Assembly: GCA_023078555.1 (NCBI GenBank) | Contig: CM041198.1 | Coordinates: 1,407,800-1,471,799 of the forward strand | Length of the DNA: 64,000 nucleotides | Reading direction: 5' to 3' | Source: Ulva prolifera | Taxonomy: Eukaryota; Chlorophyta; Ulvophyceae; Ulvales; Ulvaceae | Part shown: one piece after another, positions 44,833 through 55,996 of the stretch | Position numbering within the stretch: position 1 is the first letter of the stretch | Layout: each line of letters begins with the position of its first letter | The notes under the pieces: generated by a model | Database searches by the model: none | Told to the model about the DNA's origin: nothing | The model's input: the letters and a program-made list of their open reading frames with translations, nothing else | Translations under genes and position numbers: made by a program

Positions 44833-44870
44833 GAGATACATTCACAGCAGCTGTGTTCTTTCACAGCCAA

Positions 44871-47800
44871 GTGCCCAAGACAGGTCACCTAGATCTCTGC
44901 CTTCAAATTTCGTGAGAATGACACTGATGATTTCCTGCAGCCCCGCGGAGCAACTGAAAATGAATAAGTCATCTACCCACAGAAAAATGAGACATCGAGC
45001 AGTTGTTCTGACATACAGTCCAGGATCACTTTGTGCGCACACAAATCCCAGTTCAGCCAAGACCTTTACTAAAGCTTTATGCCACTCGCGAGCGGCTTGC
45101 TTCAGGCCATACAGAGTCTTATGCAATTTCCATACACGTGCTGTCCCGTCTGTAAAGTACGGGGGCTGTTCAACGAAAACCTCTTCCTCCAGGTCACCGT
45201 TAAGAAAAGCACACTGTATGTCTATATGCCTAATCTCCAAATCCTCCTGAGCAGCAATGGACAGCAACACACGCAGTGTCGCGTAACTACCGACAGGGGA
45301 CCAAGTCTCGAAGAAATCTATCCCTTCTACCTGGGAGAAACCACGAGCTACATAACGTGCCTTGTAACGCTGAATCTCACCAGCGGGTCCGCGCTTGATC
45401 TTGAACACCCTCTTGCCCGAGATAGCTTTCTTACACGCAGGCAGATAGCACAACATAAATGTCCCGTGCTCACCCAGTGCTTCCACCTCCTCCTGCATGG
45501 CACGCAGCCAAGCATCCCTGTGTGGACCCGCGAGTCCTTCCTTCATAGAAGGCAGATCAGGGTCGGAAGGCTTCTGCTTCCTGGCGGTAGCTGCTCTGCG
45601 CGACCCACGACGCTGAGCACTGTGCTGCTCATCAGACTCCCCATGCTGATGCTTCAGGCCTGCACCGGACACTCCACAGTCAGCCGCGGCTGATGTGTCC
45701 TGATTGCAGCCTGGAGACTTGATGTCAGCTACTACTGTTTCACTACTAGCAAGATCAGAGCCCGCGGGCTCATGCACAGCAGCTACATCCACAGCCAAAG
45801 GAACAAGGCGTCTACGTACAAGAGGATTGATTTTTATGCGGGGAAGAGCAGCTGGAATGGCTCTTACCTCATCAGGCAAATCAACCCCGACAGCGGCAGA
45901 GGGGGCAGCCTGGATCTCTCCCTCTAATTCGGATCCGGACTCCATCTCAATTTCATCTGGCTCATCCTCCCAGGAAGGTCTCAGCCCCTCAGCCCCTCGC
46001 AGGGGCTTAGCTACTGCTCCCGCGCCAGATGCTGAGGCCGCAGCCGAATTACTCCCTGATCGGACCCGCTGAGCCTCGCGATTCTGATGAGCCGCAGCCC
46101 GTTCATCATCGCTGATGGTGTACTCCTCCATCTCATGTGCATCGTCCTCACTGTAGATGCCAGGACCATCGTCATCATCATCATCCATCGGATCATCTGC
46201 TGACGGCGGAGACATGGGCAGGACGAATGCAGCTTCGATGCCAGGGTCATGGAGCTGAGCATTGCGAGTCACCACATATTCGACAGTGCGTGCTGGAGGG
46301 GCCCCAGATAGGCGCGCCTGGCCTGGGACCCGAGGTGGGACGTCAACGTCAGGGTGGGCAGCTGCACGAGCAACCGCACGCGTGCGATGCATGGCGTGCC
46401 TGGCCACCTCCGGTGTGTCCCACGCAGGGTCACGCCGGAGCACCTCAGCAGAGGAGCCTGCGCCGAAACGCGGAGAGTACACTGCCTCATCAGGCAGTGC
46501 ATCCTGCCTGAACGTCATGTCCATGACAGGGACCCTACCATGACCTGGGGGGGCGTGCGAGAATTCACGCAGACGTCTCAGCACTCCCCCATCATGCGTG
46601 GAGTCAGTCACAAACGAGGGGACATCACTGTCAGTCACGCGGACACCCTCGTTATCACCCTCAAAGACAACCTGTAGGGAGTTCGCAAACTCTGCAGGTT
46701 CTCTCTTGTCCACAACAGCGGACGCATCGTACTTACGTACGTGCCGGATCATCTGATCCGTGGTGCACATAATCTGCCGCACCACCACAACCCTACCCCC
46801 AGGAACATCCTGGGCGTACACACGCTGCATGCTGGGCCCCAGCCCAGCACCAACCCAGTATGCGACCATACCCCGTGCGGACAACTTCCGCAAGTGATCA
46901 TCCCTAGGATACGCATACACCTCAACCCCCCACGGACGCTGCTGCTTCACCAAATCATGGAACACCTCAACGGAGGTGTCTCTGAAAAAAGCCATGTAGG
47001 GAATAATATCCCTGTCACAAGACCTGGTCAAAAACTCGTCCAGTTCTGTCATAGTGAGCAGCTCCCACTTGCGCTTCTCCTCCTCGCGCAACTTATCCCG
47101 TTCGGCCTTTTTCATGCGCTTATTAGCCCGTTCAGCCTGCTGTACATCCGCAGCTGTATTGGCAGCATTGGCAGCTTTCTGGGCTTTCATCATTGTTGCT
47201 AGTTTGTCATGGTACAGCGCCGAGCACGGCGTGAGATTGTGACCATGGACGACACTAGCAAGGCATTCAATCCACAGGAACAGAGGAAGACCGCTCGCAA
47301 GCAGTGCAGCTCGGACTGCCTCAAAGGCAATACCGATCCTCCGCTCGATCATGCCATTACAGCGATGATCAGCTGTGGGGGTGGTGCGATGTGTGATGCC
47401 ACGACGCTGGATCCTCGAGGTAGAGCTTTAAGGCCTCAACCATGAACTCCCCCCCTTTGTCGGTGTGAAGGATGCGCACACCCGGTTCACCTGGCTTCAC
47501 CACATTCACCCGAATACGCTCAATGATGTAAGAGATCATGGCCGCAGCCTCACTCTTCTTACGCAGACCGACAATGAAAGTATAACGCGTGAAGGCGCAC
47601 ATCACAAACAGAACATATTTCACACCGCCGATCCCAACTGGAGTGATGGGACTAGCCAAATCAGCATGCAATTGCTCGCCAGGTTATTTCGTCTGGCCTA
47701 AGAGCTCACGATTATTGGCTGAGATTTTGCCCGCGGGCACTTTGCCAATTCTGCAGCCGTGACAACGATTCCCCATTGGCTCGGGGTCAACTTTCAAATT

Positions 47801-48409
47801 CAAATCACCATAAAATTCACCATTTGACTGCATACGCTTCAAGACCCAATTTGACTGGTGAAAGGACAAATGAGCGAGGAATGCAGGTTCCAGCAAGTAA
47901 GCATCATGTGGGACCTCAGCTCCCCCAGCACTGGGGCGCTGCAGGTCGATTGCCGCAGCAGCCACATGACACCACTGCTGTTGATCCTTCACAACAGAGG
48001 TTGGACTGCTCTGGTCAGACCAGACCACTCCCCCGTTGACAGGATGACCCTCAAGAACAGGCTTCTTGACGGAACACATTTTGAAAGCAAAGACACGACA
48101 CTTGTCCTCGTCCAGCTCCTGGTATTTGGACGCATCCTCAATACCAGTCGCCATATCTCCGAGACCCGGGACATACAACACACTCCTACGCGTGTCTAAG
48201 TAGATCTGCTCATGACGAAGACCCATAGTACTCAGTATGTTGTATGGACACTCAGGAGCATAGTACACACCCGGGATTTCCACATCCAGAGGATGCTTAT
48301 TCCCATGCTCATCCACATAAGTGCCCAGGTTCACCTGAATGGTCCCCCTGCCCATAATGGGGATGTTGCCTGGGGATGTTGCCCCGCGGGATTGGCAGTC
48401 CTCTGGCAC
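44871..48409 (-). pseudogene. Copia A minus copy: integrase and reverse transcriptase
   Basis: Fragments in order on the minus strand: 48409-47684 (pre-integrase, HHCC zinc finger), 47671-47369 (integrase core to the second catalytic Asp), 47352-44871 (end of integrase, long linker, reverse transcriptase to SWALG). Breaks relative to the plus copy are a duplication-type frameshift near 48375, TAC to TAA near 47692, and a 7-nt insertion near 47420 (CTCGAGGATCCAGCG). Reverse transcriptase then runs into the B insertion at 44865. The palindrome found in the plus copy is absent at 48289-48318, where the frame reads straight through. Confidence 0.85.
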
Positions 48410-49569
48410 CGACCGTACTCAGTGAACATGTCGCGATTGCCCACAATGTGAATGTCAGAACCGCTATCAATGATAAAATTCCACGGTGCCAATGCATCAT
48501 GATCCGGGAACTCTTCAGGCAGTTCTACATCACAAACATCTTTGGCCGCGGCCTGTTTGCGCTGGGGGCAGTTCGCACGCAAGTGTCCCTTCTTCTTGCA
48601 GAAGAAGCAGGTCCTGGTCTCCTCGCGAGGAGCCTTGCCAGCGTCGAGCGCGGCAACTGCAGGACCGTCGCCTCGCTGCTGATTGCGCCAGCCTTGGCCT
48701 GGTTTGCCCGCGGGCGGACCAGACCTAGCCTGCAGCCGCTGCTGCTTGAGCAAATCAGCATGCTCAGTCAAACGTGCAATGATGACATGGGGGGAGGAGT
48801 GTTAGACTTCGCCGCGCACGGCATTGAACTCCTCCCCCACTTCTAAAAGTTTTAATCGGAGCCATCGCTGGCCCACATCGGCACCTAGTGCCTCCAATTG
48901 AGTGTACACACTCATCACTTCACCACAGTAAGACCCAACGTCTCTATTTCGCTGTGATAAAGAGTTGAAGCGACTCCACAGTCTGTGGATCTCGGCTTCA
49001 GTGCTAGGCCTATACTTAGCAGTGGGATAGGCCCATGCCTCACACAGATGTGACATGCGATAGACAGTGGTCCTATCCGCGTCAGGCAAAGACATAAGGA
49101 CTTGAGTCCTCGCTCTAGCGTGGACACGCTGTTCGTCCGCGGACGGTGTGTGCTGCAACAGATGATCTAACTCGAACTGTCCTAACCACAAAAAGACTTT
49201 CTGCTCGTACGCAACGAAGCTTTCGGTCTTAAAATTCCACTCAGGCAATTTCCCTTTGGATAAATCAGGCTCGTTACGTCCCCGAGATGCACGCAGCGCT
49301 TCGGTCAACGTCTCGAGTGTGATGAATGACTCATTGTGACCATGATCGTTCACAACATGAGAGGAAAAGGGCACCTGCTGGCTGCTATGCCCAGTCTGGG
49401 AAGAGGGACGTGGTCGGATAACTCGTCCGCCACGAAGTAACATGCCCGCGGGCTGTTCTCCTTCAGGGAGCTGCTGGTCAGCGTCCCTGTTGACGAATGG
49501 CTGCTGATCAGCCTCGTCCTGCCTCTCCTCGCGAGGAGAGTTGGCGTTGGAGCGATCGGAGTTAGACAT
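48331..49569 (-). pseudogene. Copia A minus copy: Gag, nucleocapsid knuckle and protease
   Basis: Gag starts at ATG 49569 (MSNSDRSNANSPREERQD) and is open for 255 codons to TAA at about 48804-48802. The frame continues after this stop as HSSPHVIIARLTEHADLLKQ to the CCHC knuckle CFFCKKKGHLRANC and the protease motif FIIDSGSDIHIVGN. The TAA between capsid and nucleocapsid is shared with the plus copy. Confidence 0.8.
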
Positions 49570-49860
49570 CGTGCAGTAGGACGGACGGTAGTTTGCAGCA
49601 CGCAACGACTAACCGATGGGATGGCTCGCAAGCCGACAGGTTGAGAAAAAGAGCGAACGCATTCGCTTTTCCCAGCGCTGATCATTATAAACAAGCTTCT
49701 CGAATTGTATCTAATAACAATATGCTACGAGATCGCTTAATGACGCCTGCGCTTATGACCGCGGTCTGAGCGCCGGCAGAACAGTGGAATGCCCGCCGTG
49801 TCTGCGCACAGACTTTGGCCGACGGCTTCCTGAACAAGAGCGTAAAAGACATAGCGCAAA

Positions 49861-50010
49861 CTATCATCGATACCATGTCAGAAAGGTTATCCTTCGTCAG
49901 GTCAGACACGCAGTCCTAACGTCAAGTCAGGAGACCAGCATCTCATACCTGCTGCGCACAGAGGTAGAACCAGAGAGATGCAAGGGGAGACAGAGTACAG
50001 TTAGTACCGT
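49861..50010 (-). mobile_element. Truncated 5' LTR (U5) and primer-binding site of Copia A minus copy
   Basis: Bases 50010-49876 (minus) match the last 135 bp of the A LTR, ending CTGACA. TGGTATCGATGATAG follows at 49875-49861. The first seven bases fit the TGGTATC start common to initiator-Met primer sites of Copia elements. Base 50011 begins plus-copy leader sequence (TGCGAGCC, tandemly repeated), so this is the inversion junction. Confidence 0.75.
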
Positions 50011-50081
50011 TGCGAGCCATTGCGAGCCATCCCATCGGTTAGTCGTTGCGTGCTGCAAACTACCGTCCGTCCTACTGCACG

Positions 50082-50849
50082 ATGTCTAACTCCGATCGCT
50101 CCAACGCCAACTCTCCTCGCGAGGAGAGGCAGGACGAGGCTGATCAGCAGCCATTCGTCAACAGGGACGCTGACCAGCAGCTCCCTGAAGAAGAACAGCC
50201 CGCGGGCATGTTACTTCGTGGCGGACGAGTTATCCGACCACGTCCCTCTTCCTAGACTGGGCAGAGCAGCCAGCAGGTGCCTTTTTCCTCTCATGTTGTG
50301 AACGATCATGGTCACACTGAGTCATTCATCACACTCGAGACGTTGACCGAAGCGCTGCGTGCATCTCGGGGACGTAACGAGCCTGATTTATCCAAAGGGA
50401 AATTGCCTGAGTGGAATTTTAAGACCGAAAGCTTCGTTGCGTACGAGCAGAAAGTCTTTTTGTGGTTAGGACAGTTCGAGTTAGATCATCTGTTGCAGCA
50501 CACACCGTCCGCGGACGAACAGCGTGTCCACGCTAGAGCGAGGACTCAAGTCCTTATGTCTTTGCCTGACGCGGATAGGACCACTGTCTATCGCATGTCA
50601 CATCTGTGTGAGGCATGGGCCTATCCCACTGCTAAGTATAGGCCTAGCACTGAAGCCGAGATCCACAGACTGTGGAGTCGCTTCAACTCTTTATCACAGC
50701 GAAATAGAGACGTTGGGTCTTACTGTGGTGAAGTGATGAGTGTGTACACTCAATTGGAGGCACTAGGTGCCGATGTGGGCCAGCGATGGCTCCGATTAAA
50801 ACTTTTAGAAGTGGGGGAGGAGTTCAATGCCGTGCGCGGCGAAGTCTAA
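50082..50849 (+). pseudogene. Copia A plus copy: Gag capsid region, one nonsense codon
   Basis: ATG 50082. TAG at 50253-50255 replaces the CAG of the minus copy after 57 codons. The frame then continues from 50256 to TAA at 50847-50849. The capsid part contains LPEWNFKTESFVAYEQKV and VYRMSHLCEAW. Upstream the leader carries a duplicated TTGCGAGCCA. Confidence 0.8.
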
Positions 50850-50879
50850 CACTCCTCCCCCCATGTCATCATTGCACGT

Positions 50880-51332
50880 TTGACTGAGCATGCTGATTTG
50901 CTCAAGCAGCAGCGGCTGCAGGCTAGGTCTGGTCCGCCCGCGGGCAAACCAGGCCAAGGCTGGCGCAATCAGCAGCGAGGCGACGGTCCTGCAGTTGCCG
51001 CGCTCGACGCTGGCAAGGCTCCTCGCGAGGAGACCAGGACCTGCTTCTTCTGCAAGAAGAAGGGACACTTGCGTGCGAACTGCCCCCAGCGCAAACAGGC
51101 CGCGGCCAAAGATGTTTGTGCTGTAGAACTGCCTGAAGAGTTCCCGGATCATGATGCATTGGCACCGTGGAATTTTATCATTGATAGTGGTTCTGACATT
51201 CACATTGTGGGCAATCGCGACATGTTCACTGAGTACGGTCCGTGCCAGAGGACTGCCAATCCCGCGGGACCAGGCAAGATCCCCATTATGGGCAGGGGGA
51301 CCATTCAGGTGAACCTGGGCACTTATGCATAA
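50880..51332 (+). pseudogene. Copia A plus copy: nucleocapsid and protease, ended by a palindrome-borne stop
   Basis: It is in the same frame as Gag across the shared TAA. CCHC knuckle CFFCKKKGHLRANC; protease WNFIIDSGSDIHIVGN. TAA at 51330-51332 is created by the left edge of the 60-bp palindrome. The frame resumes at 51363. Confidence 0.8.
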
Positions 51333-51391
51333 GAGGATGCTTATTCCCATGCTCATCCACATGTGGATGAGCATGGGAATAAGCATCCTCT
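51332..51391. repeat. 60-bp perfect palindrome created by inverted duplication
   Basis: The 30 bp 51362-51391 (part of the original coding sequence) are preceded by their exact reverse complement 51332-51361, centred on CCACATGTGG. The sister copy has only the right-hand arm (minus strand, 48318-48289), so the left arm is an insertion. Confidence 0.95.
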
Positions 51392-54300
51392 GGATGTGGA
51401 AATCCCGGGTGTGTACTATGCTCCTGAGTGTCCATACAACATACTGAGTACTATGGGTCTTCGCCATGAGCAAATATACTTGGACACGCGTAGGAGTGTG
51501 TTGTATGTCCCCGGTCTCGGCGATATGGCGACTGGTATTGAGGATGCGTCCAAATACCAGGAGCTGGACAAGGATAAGTGTCGTGGCTTTGCTTTCAAAA
51601 TGTGTTCTGTCAAGAAGCCTGTTCTTCAGGGTCATCCTGTCAACAGGGGAGTGGTCTGGTCTGACCAGAGCAGTCCAACCTCTGTTGTGGAGGATCAACA
51701 GCAGTGGTGTCATGTGGCTGCTGCGGCAATTGACCTGCATCGCCCCAATGCTGGGGGAGCTGAGGTCCCACATGATGCTTACTTGCTGGAACCTGTATTT
51801 CTCGCCCATTTGTCCTTTCACCAGTCAAATTGGGTCTTGAAGCGTATGCAGTCAAATGGTGAATTTTATGGTGATTTGAATTTGAAAGTTGACCCGGAGC
51901 CAATGGGGAATCGTTGTCACGGCTGCAGAATTGGCAAAGTGCCCGCGGGCAAAATCTCAGCCAATAATCGTGAGCTCTTAGGCCAGGCGAAATACCCTGG
52001 CGAGCAATTGCATGCTGATTTGGCTGGTCCCATCACTCCAGTTGGGATCGGCGGTGTGAAATATGTCTTGTTTGTGATGTGCGCCTTCACGCGTTATACT
52101 TTCATTGTCGGTCTGCGTAAGAAGAGTGAGGCTGCGGCCATGATCTCTTATATCATTGAGCGCGTTCGGGTGAATGTGGTGAAGCCAGGTGAACCGGGTG
52201 TGCGCATCCTTCACACCGACAAAGGGGGGGAGTTCATGGTTGAGGCCTTAAAGCTCTACCTCCAGCGTCGTGGCATCACACACCGCACCACCCCCACAGC
52301 TAATCATCGCTGTAATGGCATGATCGAGCGGAGCATCGGTATTGCCTTTGAGGCAGTCCGAGCTGCACTGCTTGCGAGCGGTCTTCCTCTGTTCCTGTGG
52401 ATTGAATGCCTTGCTAGTGTCGTCCATGGTCACAATCTCACGCCGTGCTCGGCGCTGTACCATGACAAACTAGCAACAATGATGAAAGCCCAGAAAGCTG
52501 CCAATGCTGCCAATACAGCTGCGGATGTGCAGCAGGCTGAACGGGCTAATAAGCGCATGAAAAAGGCCGAACGTGATAAGTTGCGTGAGGAGGAAAAGCG
52601 CAAGTGGGAGTTGCTTACTATGACAGAGCTGGACGAGTTTTTGACCAGGTCTTGTGACAGGGATATTATTCCCTACATGGCTTTTTTCAGAGACACCTCC
52701 GTTGAGGTGTTCCAGGATTTGGTGAAGCAGCAGCGTCCATGGGGGGTTGAGGTGTATGCGTATCCTAGGGATGATCACTTGCGGAAGTTATCTGCACGGG
52801 GTATGGTCGCATACTGGGTTGGTGCTGGGCTGGGGCCCAGCATGCAGCGTGTGTACGCCCAGGATGTTCCTGGGGGTAGGGTTGTGGTGGTGCGGCAGAT
52901 TATGTGCACCACGGATCAGATGATCCGGCACGTACGCAAGTACGATGCGTCCGCTGTTGTGGACAAGAGAGAGCCTGCAGAGTTTGCGAACTCCCTACAG
53001 GTTGTCTTTGAGGGTGATGACGAGGGTGTCCGCGTGACTGACAGTGATGTCCCCTCGTTTGTGACTGACTCCACGCATGATGGGGGAGTGCTGAGACGTC
53101 TGCGTGAATTCTCGCACGCCCCCCCAGGTCATGGTAGGGTCCCTGTCATGGACATGACGTTCAGGCAGGACGCACTGCCCGACGTGGCAGTGTACTCTCG
53201 GCGTTTCGGCGCAGGCTCCTCTGCTGAGGTGCTCCGGCGTGACCCTGCGCGGGACACACCGGAGGTGGCCAGGCACGCCATGCATCGCACGCGTGCGATT
53301 GCTCGTGCGGCTGCCCACCCTGACGTTGCGGTCCCCCCTCGGGTCTCGGGCCAGGCGCGCCTATCTGGGGCCCCTCCAGCGTGCACTGTCGAGTACGTTG
53401 CGACTCGTAATGCTCAACTCCATAACCCTGGCATCGAAGCTGCGTTCGTCCTGCCCATGTCTCCACCGTCAGCAGATGATCCGATGGATGATGATGAAGA
53501 TGACGGCCCTGGCATCTACAGTGACGACGATGCAGATGAGATGGAGGAGTACACCATCAGCGATGATGAACGGGCTGCGGCTCATCAGAATCGCAAGGCT
53601 CAGCGGGTCCGAACAGGGGGTAATTCGGCTGCGGCCTCAGCATCTGGCGCGGGAGCATTAGCTACGCCCCTGCGAGGGGCTGAGGGGCTGAGACCTTCCT
53701 GGGAGGATGAGCCAGATGAAATTGAGATGGAGTCCGGATCCGAATTAGGGGGAGAGATCCGGGCTGCCCCCTCTGCCGCTGCCGGGGTTGATTTGCCTGA
53801 TGAGGTAAGAGCCATTCCAGCTGCTCTTCCCCGCATTAAAATCAATCCTCTTGTACGTAGACGCCTTGTTCCTTTGGCTGTGGATGTAGCTGCTGTGCAT
53901 GAGCCTGCGGGTTCTGATCATGCTAGTAGTGAAACAGTAGTAGCTGACATCAAGTCTCCAGGCTGCAATCAGGACACATCAGCCGCGGCTGACTGTGGAG
54001 TGTCCGGTGCAGGCCTGAAGGATCAGCATGGGGAGTCTGGTGAGCAGGACAGTGCTCAGCGTCGTGGGTCGCGCAGAGCAGCTGCCGCCAGGAAGCAGAA
54101 GCCTTCCGACCCTGATCTGCCTTCTATGAAGGAAGGACTCGCGGGTCCAGACAGGGATGCTTGGCTGCGTGCCATGCAGGAGGAGGTGGAAGCACTGGGT
54201 GAGCACGGGACATTTAGTTTGTGCTATCTGCCTGCGGGTAAGAAAGCTATCTCGGGCAAGTGGGTGTTCAAGATCAAGCGCGGACCCGCTGGTGAGATTC

Positions 54301-54806
54301 AGCGTTACAAGGCACGTTATGTAGCTCGTGGTTTCTCCCAGGTAGAAGGGATAGATTTCTTCGAGACTTGGTCCCCTGTCGGTAGTTACGCGACACTGCG
54401 TGTGTTGCTGTCCATTGCTGCTCAGGAGGATTTGGAGATTAGGCATATAGACATACAGTGTGCTTTTCTTAACGGTGACCTGGAGGAAGAGGTTTTCGTT
54501 GAACAGCCCCCGTACTTTACAGACGGGACAGCACGTGTATGGAAATTGCATAAGACTCTGTATGGCCTGAAGCAAGCCGCTCGCGAGTGGCATAAAGCTT
54601 TAGTAAAGGTCTTGGCTGAACTGGGATTTGTGTGCGCACAAAGTGATCCTGGACTGTATGTCAGAACAACTGCTCGATGTCTCATTTTTCTGTGGGTAGA
54701 TGACTTATTCATTTTCAGTTGCTCCGCGGGGCTGCAGGAAATCATCAGTGTCATTCTCACGAAATTTGAAGGCAGAGATCTAGGTGACCTGTCTTGGGCA
54801 CTTGGC
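51363..54806 (+). pseudogene. Copia A plus copy: integrase and reverse transcriptase
   Basis: About 1150 codons open. Residues from Met 51363: integrase HHCC finger H149, H153, C185, C188; catalytic D219, D286 and E322, with the second and third acids spaced by 35 residues as in the DDE family; a long linker rich in Asp/Glu and Ser/Ala (about 400-920); reverse transcriptase with KARYVARGFSQVEGIDF, QCAFLNGDLEEEVFVEQPP, LYGLKQAAREWHKAL and the active-site LWVDDLFIF. The frame is cut at SWALG (54806) by the B-derived insertion. The domain order integrase before reverse transcriptase is the Copia/Ty1 order. Confidence 0.85.
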
Positions 54807-55119
54807 TGTGAAAGAACACAGCTGCTGTGAATGTATCTCTGTGGTGAAACCAGGAGTTTTCAGGAGAATCATAAGCATGGCTCAATAGGAGACTGCTGTG
54901 TGAGGGAGCTAGAAGCTAGCATATCAAGAGGTGGTTGTACGCATGGTTGCTGTACACGTGCTCGACGCGATCCCTGAGATAAAGGGACTCAGAAAGCGGG
55001 AGCGTTTGTTGTCTATTGAGCCCCTAGACAGCGTTTGTTGTCTACTGAGCGTTTGTTGTCTACTGAGCCCCTATTGAGCCATGCTTATGATTCTCCTGAA
55101 AACTCCTGGTTTCACCACA
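54807..55119 (+). mobile_element. Collapsed Copia B insertions with filler DNA
   Basis: The target duplication TTGGC lies at 54802-54806 and 55120-55124. Parts in order: 54807-54839, the end of the outer solo LTR (inverted) up to ATCTC; 54840 to about 55012, the start of the inner B 5' LTR (TGTGGTGAAACC and following); about 55013-55069, filler built from repeats of GCGTTTGTTGTCTACTGAG; 55070-55119, the other end of the solo LTR. About 4.4 kb present in the minus copy is missing. Confidence 0.8.
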
Positions 55120-55979
55120 TTGGCACTGAGATCACGCGTGATCGAAAGGCCAAAACAATCACAATGACACAACGCAACAAAATCCAGAACTTGCTGGACA
55201 AGTACAGTATGTCTGACTGTCGTAAATCTCCCACTCCATTAGTGCCGCGGCAACAACTAAGGAGTGTGAAAGAGCATCCTGACCTGGAAAAAGCCAGTGC
55301 TGCTGAGCATTCCAGGTTCATGAGTGCTGTAGGAAGCATCCAGTATATTGCAGGAGTGACACGACCTGACCTGAGCTATGTGGCACATGCCCTGGCCCGG
55401 CACATGTCTAGTAGTCTGAAGGAACATTGGTCTGCTGTGCAACATGTTCTGAGATACCTGCAGTTTACGAAAAATCTAGGAATAAAATTTGTAGGCTCTG
55501 AGGGACACGGGTGTTTACTAGAGGCTTTTTCAGATGCAGATTTTGCGAATTCTGCGGATCTAAAGAGTGTGTCTGGTATGATTATTCGGGTGTATGGGAA
55601 CTGTGTTCTCTGGCGTTCGAAGAAGCAGAGTATAGTGGCTGGGGATACAACAGAGGCTGAGCTCATTGCGATGAGCGCAACAGCCAACGAGCTCATGTGG
55701 ATGAAGCAATTGCTTCTCGATGTGAAGCTTGTCCCACATAAGCCGACTTTGTGGGGTGATAATAAGAGTGCCAATATTTTGGCAGTGAATGCTGTGTCCA
55801 CTGACAGATCCAAGCACATTCGTGTGCGGCACTTGCGAGTGCGGGAGTATGTCCGGATGGATGAACTTAAGGTAGCATGGGTAGGCACTGTTGATCAGTT
55901 GGCAGATGTGTTTACCAAAGTGCTGCCCGGACCTGCCTTGCAGGAAGTTCGTAATAAACTCCAGCTAGTGGAGACTTAG
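55120..55979 (+). pseudogene. Copia A plus copy: end of reverse transcriptase and RNase H
   Basis: Open from the insertion to TAG at 55977-55979. GTEITRDRKAKTITMTQR, then ASAAEHSRFMSAVGSIQYIA; RNase H DADFANSADLK, TEAELIAMSA, WGDNKSANIL, and RSKHIRVRHLRVREYVRMDE; C-terminus VRNKLQLVET. Undamaged apart from the upstream insertion, in contrast to the minus copy. Confidence 0.85.
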
Positions 55980-55996
55980 CAGGGTTTATGGGGGAG

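Larger units (their letters stand above)
40103..44865 (-). mobile_element. Nested insertion block of Copia family B in Copia A
   Basis: The block is bounded by the 5-bp target duplication GCCAA (40098-40102 and 44866-44870). Its outer layer is a solo B LTR in the opposite orientation (40103-40625 plus 44838-44865), which starts TGTGGTGAAACC and ends CTTTCACA. The complete B element 40626-44832 is inserted in that LTR with its own 5-bp duplication, GAGAT (40621-40625 and 44833-44837). The plus Copia A copy has the same insertion point with duplication TTGGC (54802-54806, 55120-55124). Confidence 0.85.
38867..50010 (-). mobile_element. Copia family A, minus-strand copy with nested family B insertions
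   Basis: Reading the minus strand: a truncated 5' LTR (U5 only, 50010-49876), a primer-binding site beginning TGGTATC at 49875, a leader, gag from 49569, a CCHC knuckle, protease, integrase, reverse transcriptase, RNase H to about 39231, a polypurine run, and a full 3' LTR at 39215-38867. Reverse transcriptase is split by 40103-44865. It is the sister of the plus copy 50011-56353 and joined to it head to head. It carries its own disabling changes. No target-site duplication links its outer ends. Confidence 0.85.

Noticed and set aside
44127-50255. Reassigned stop codons (UAG/UAA read as glutamine) suggested by TAG at 50253 where the sister copy has CAG, and by CAA to TAA near 39965
   Set aside because: Other stops replace Tyr or Arg codons. 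Copia A ends properly at TAG before its polypurine tract, and GDE genes appear to end at TAA, TAG and TGA. C-to-T decay of inactive copies is simpler.
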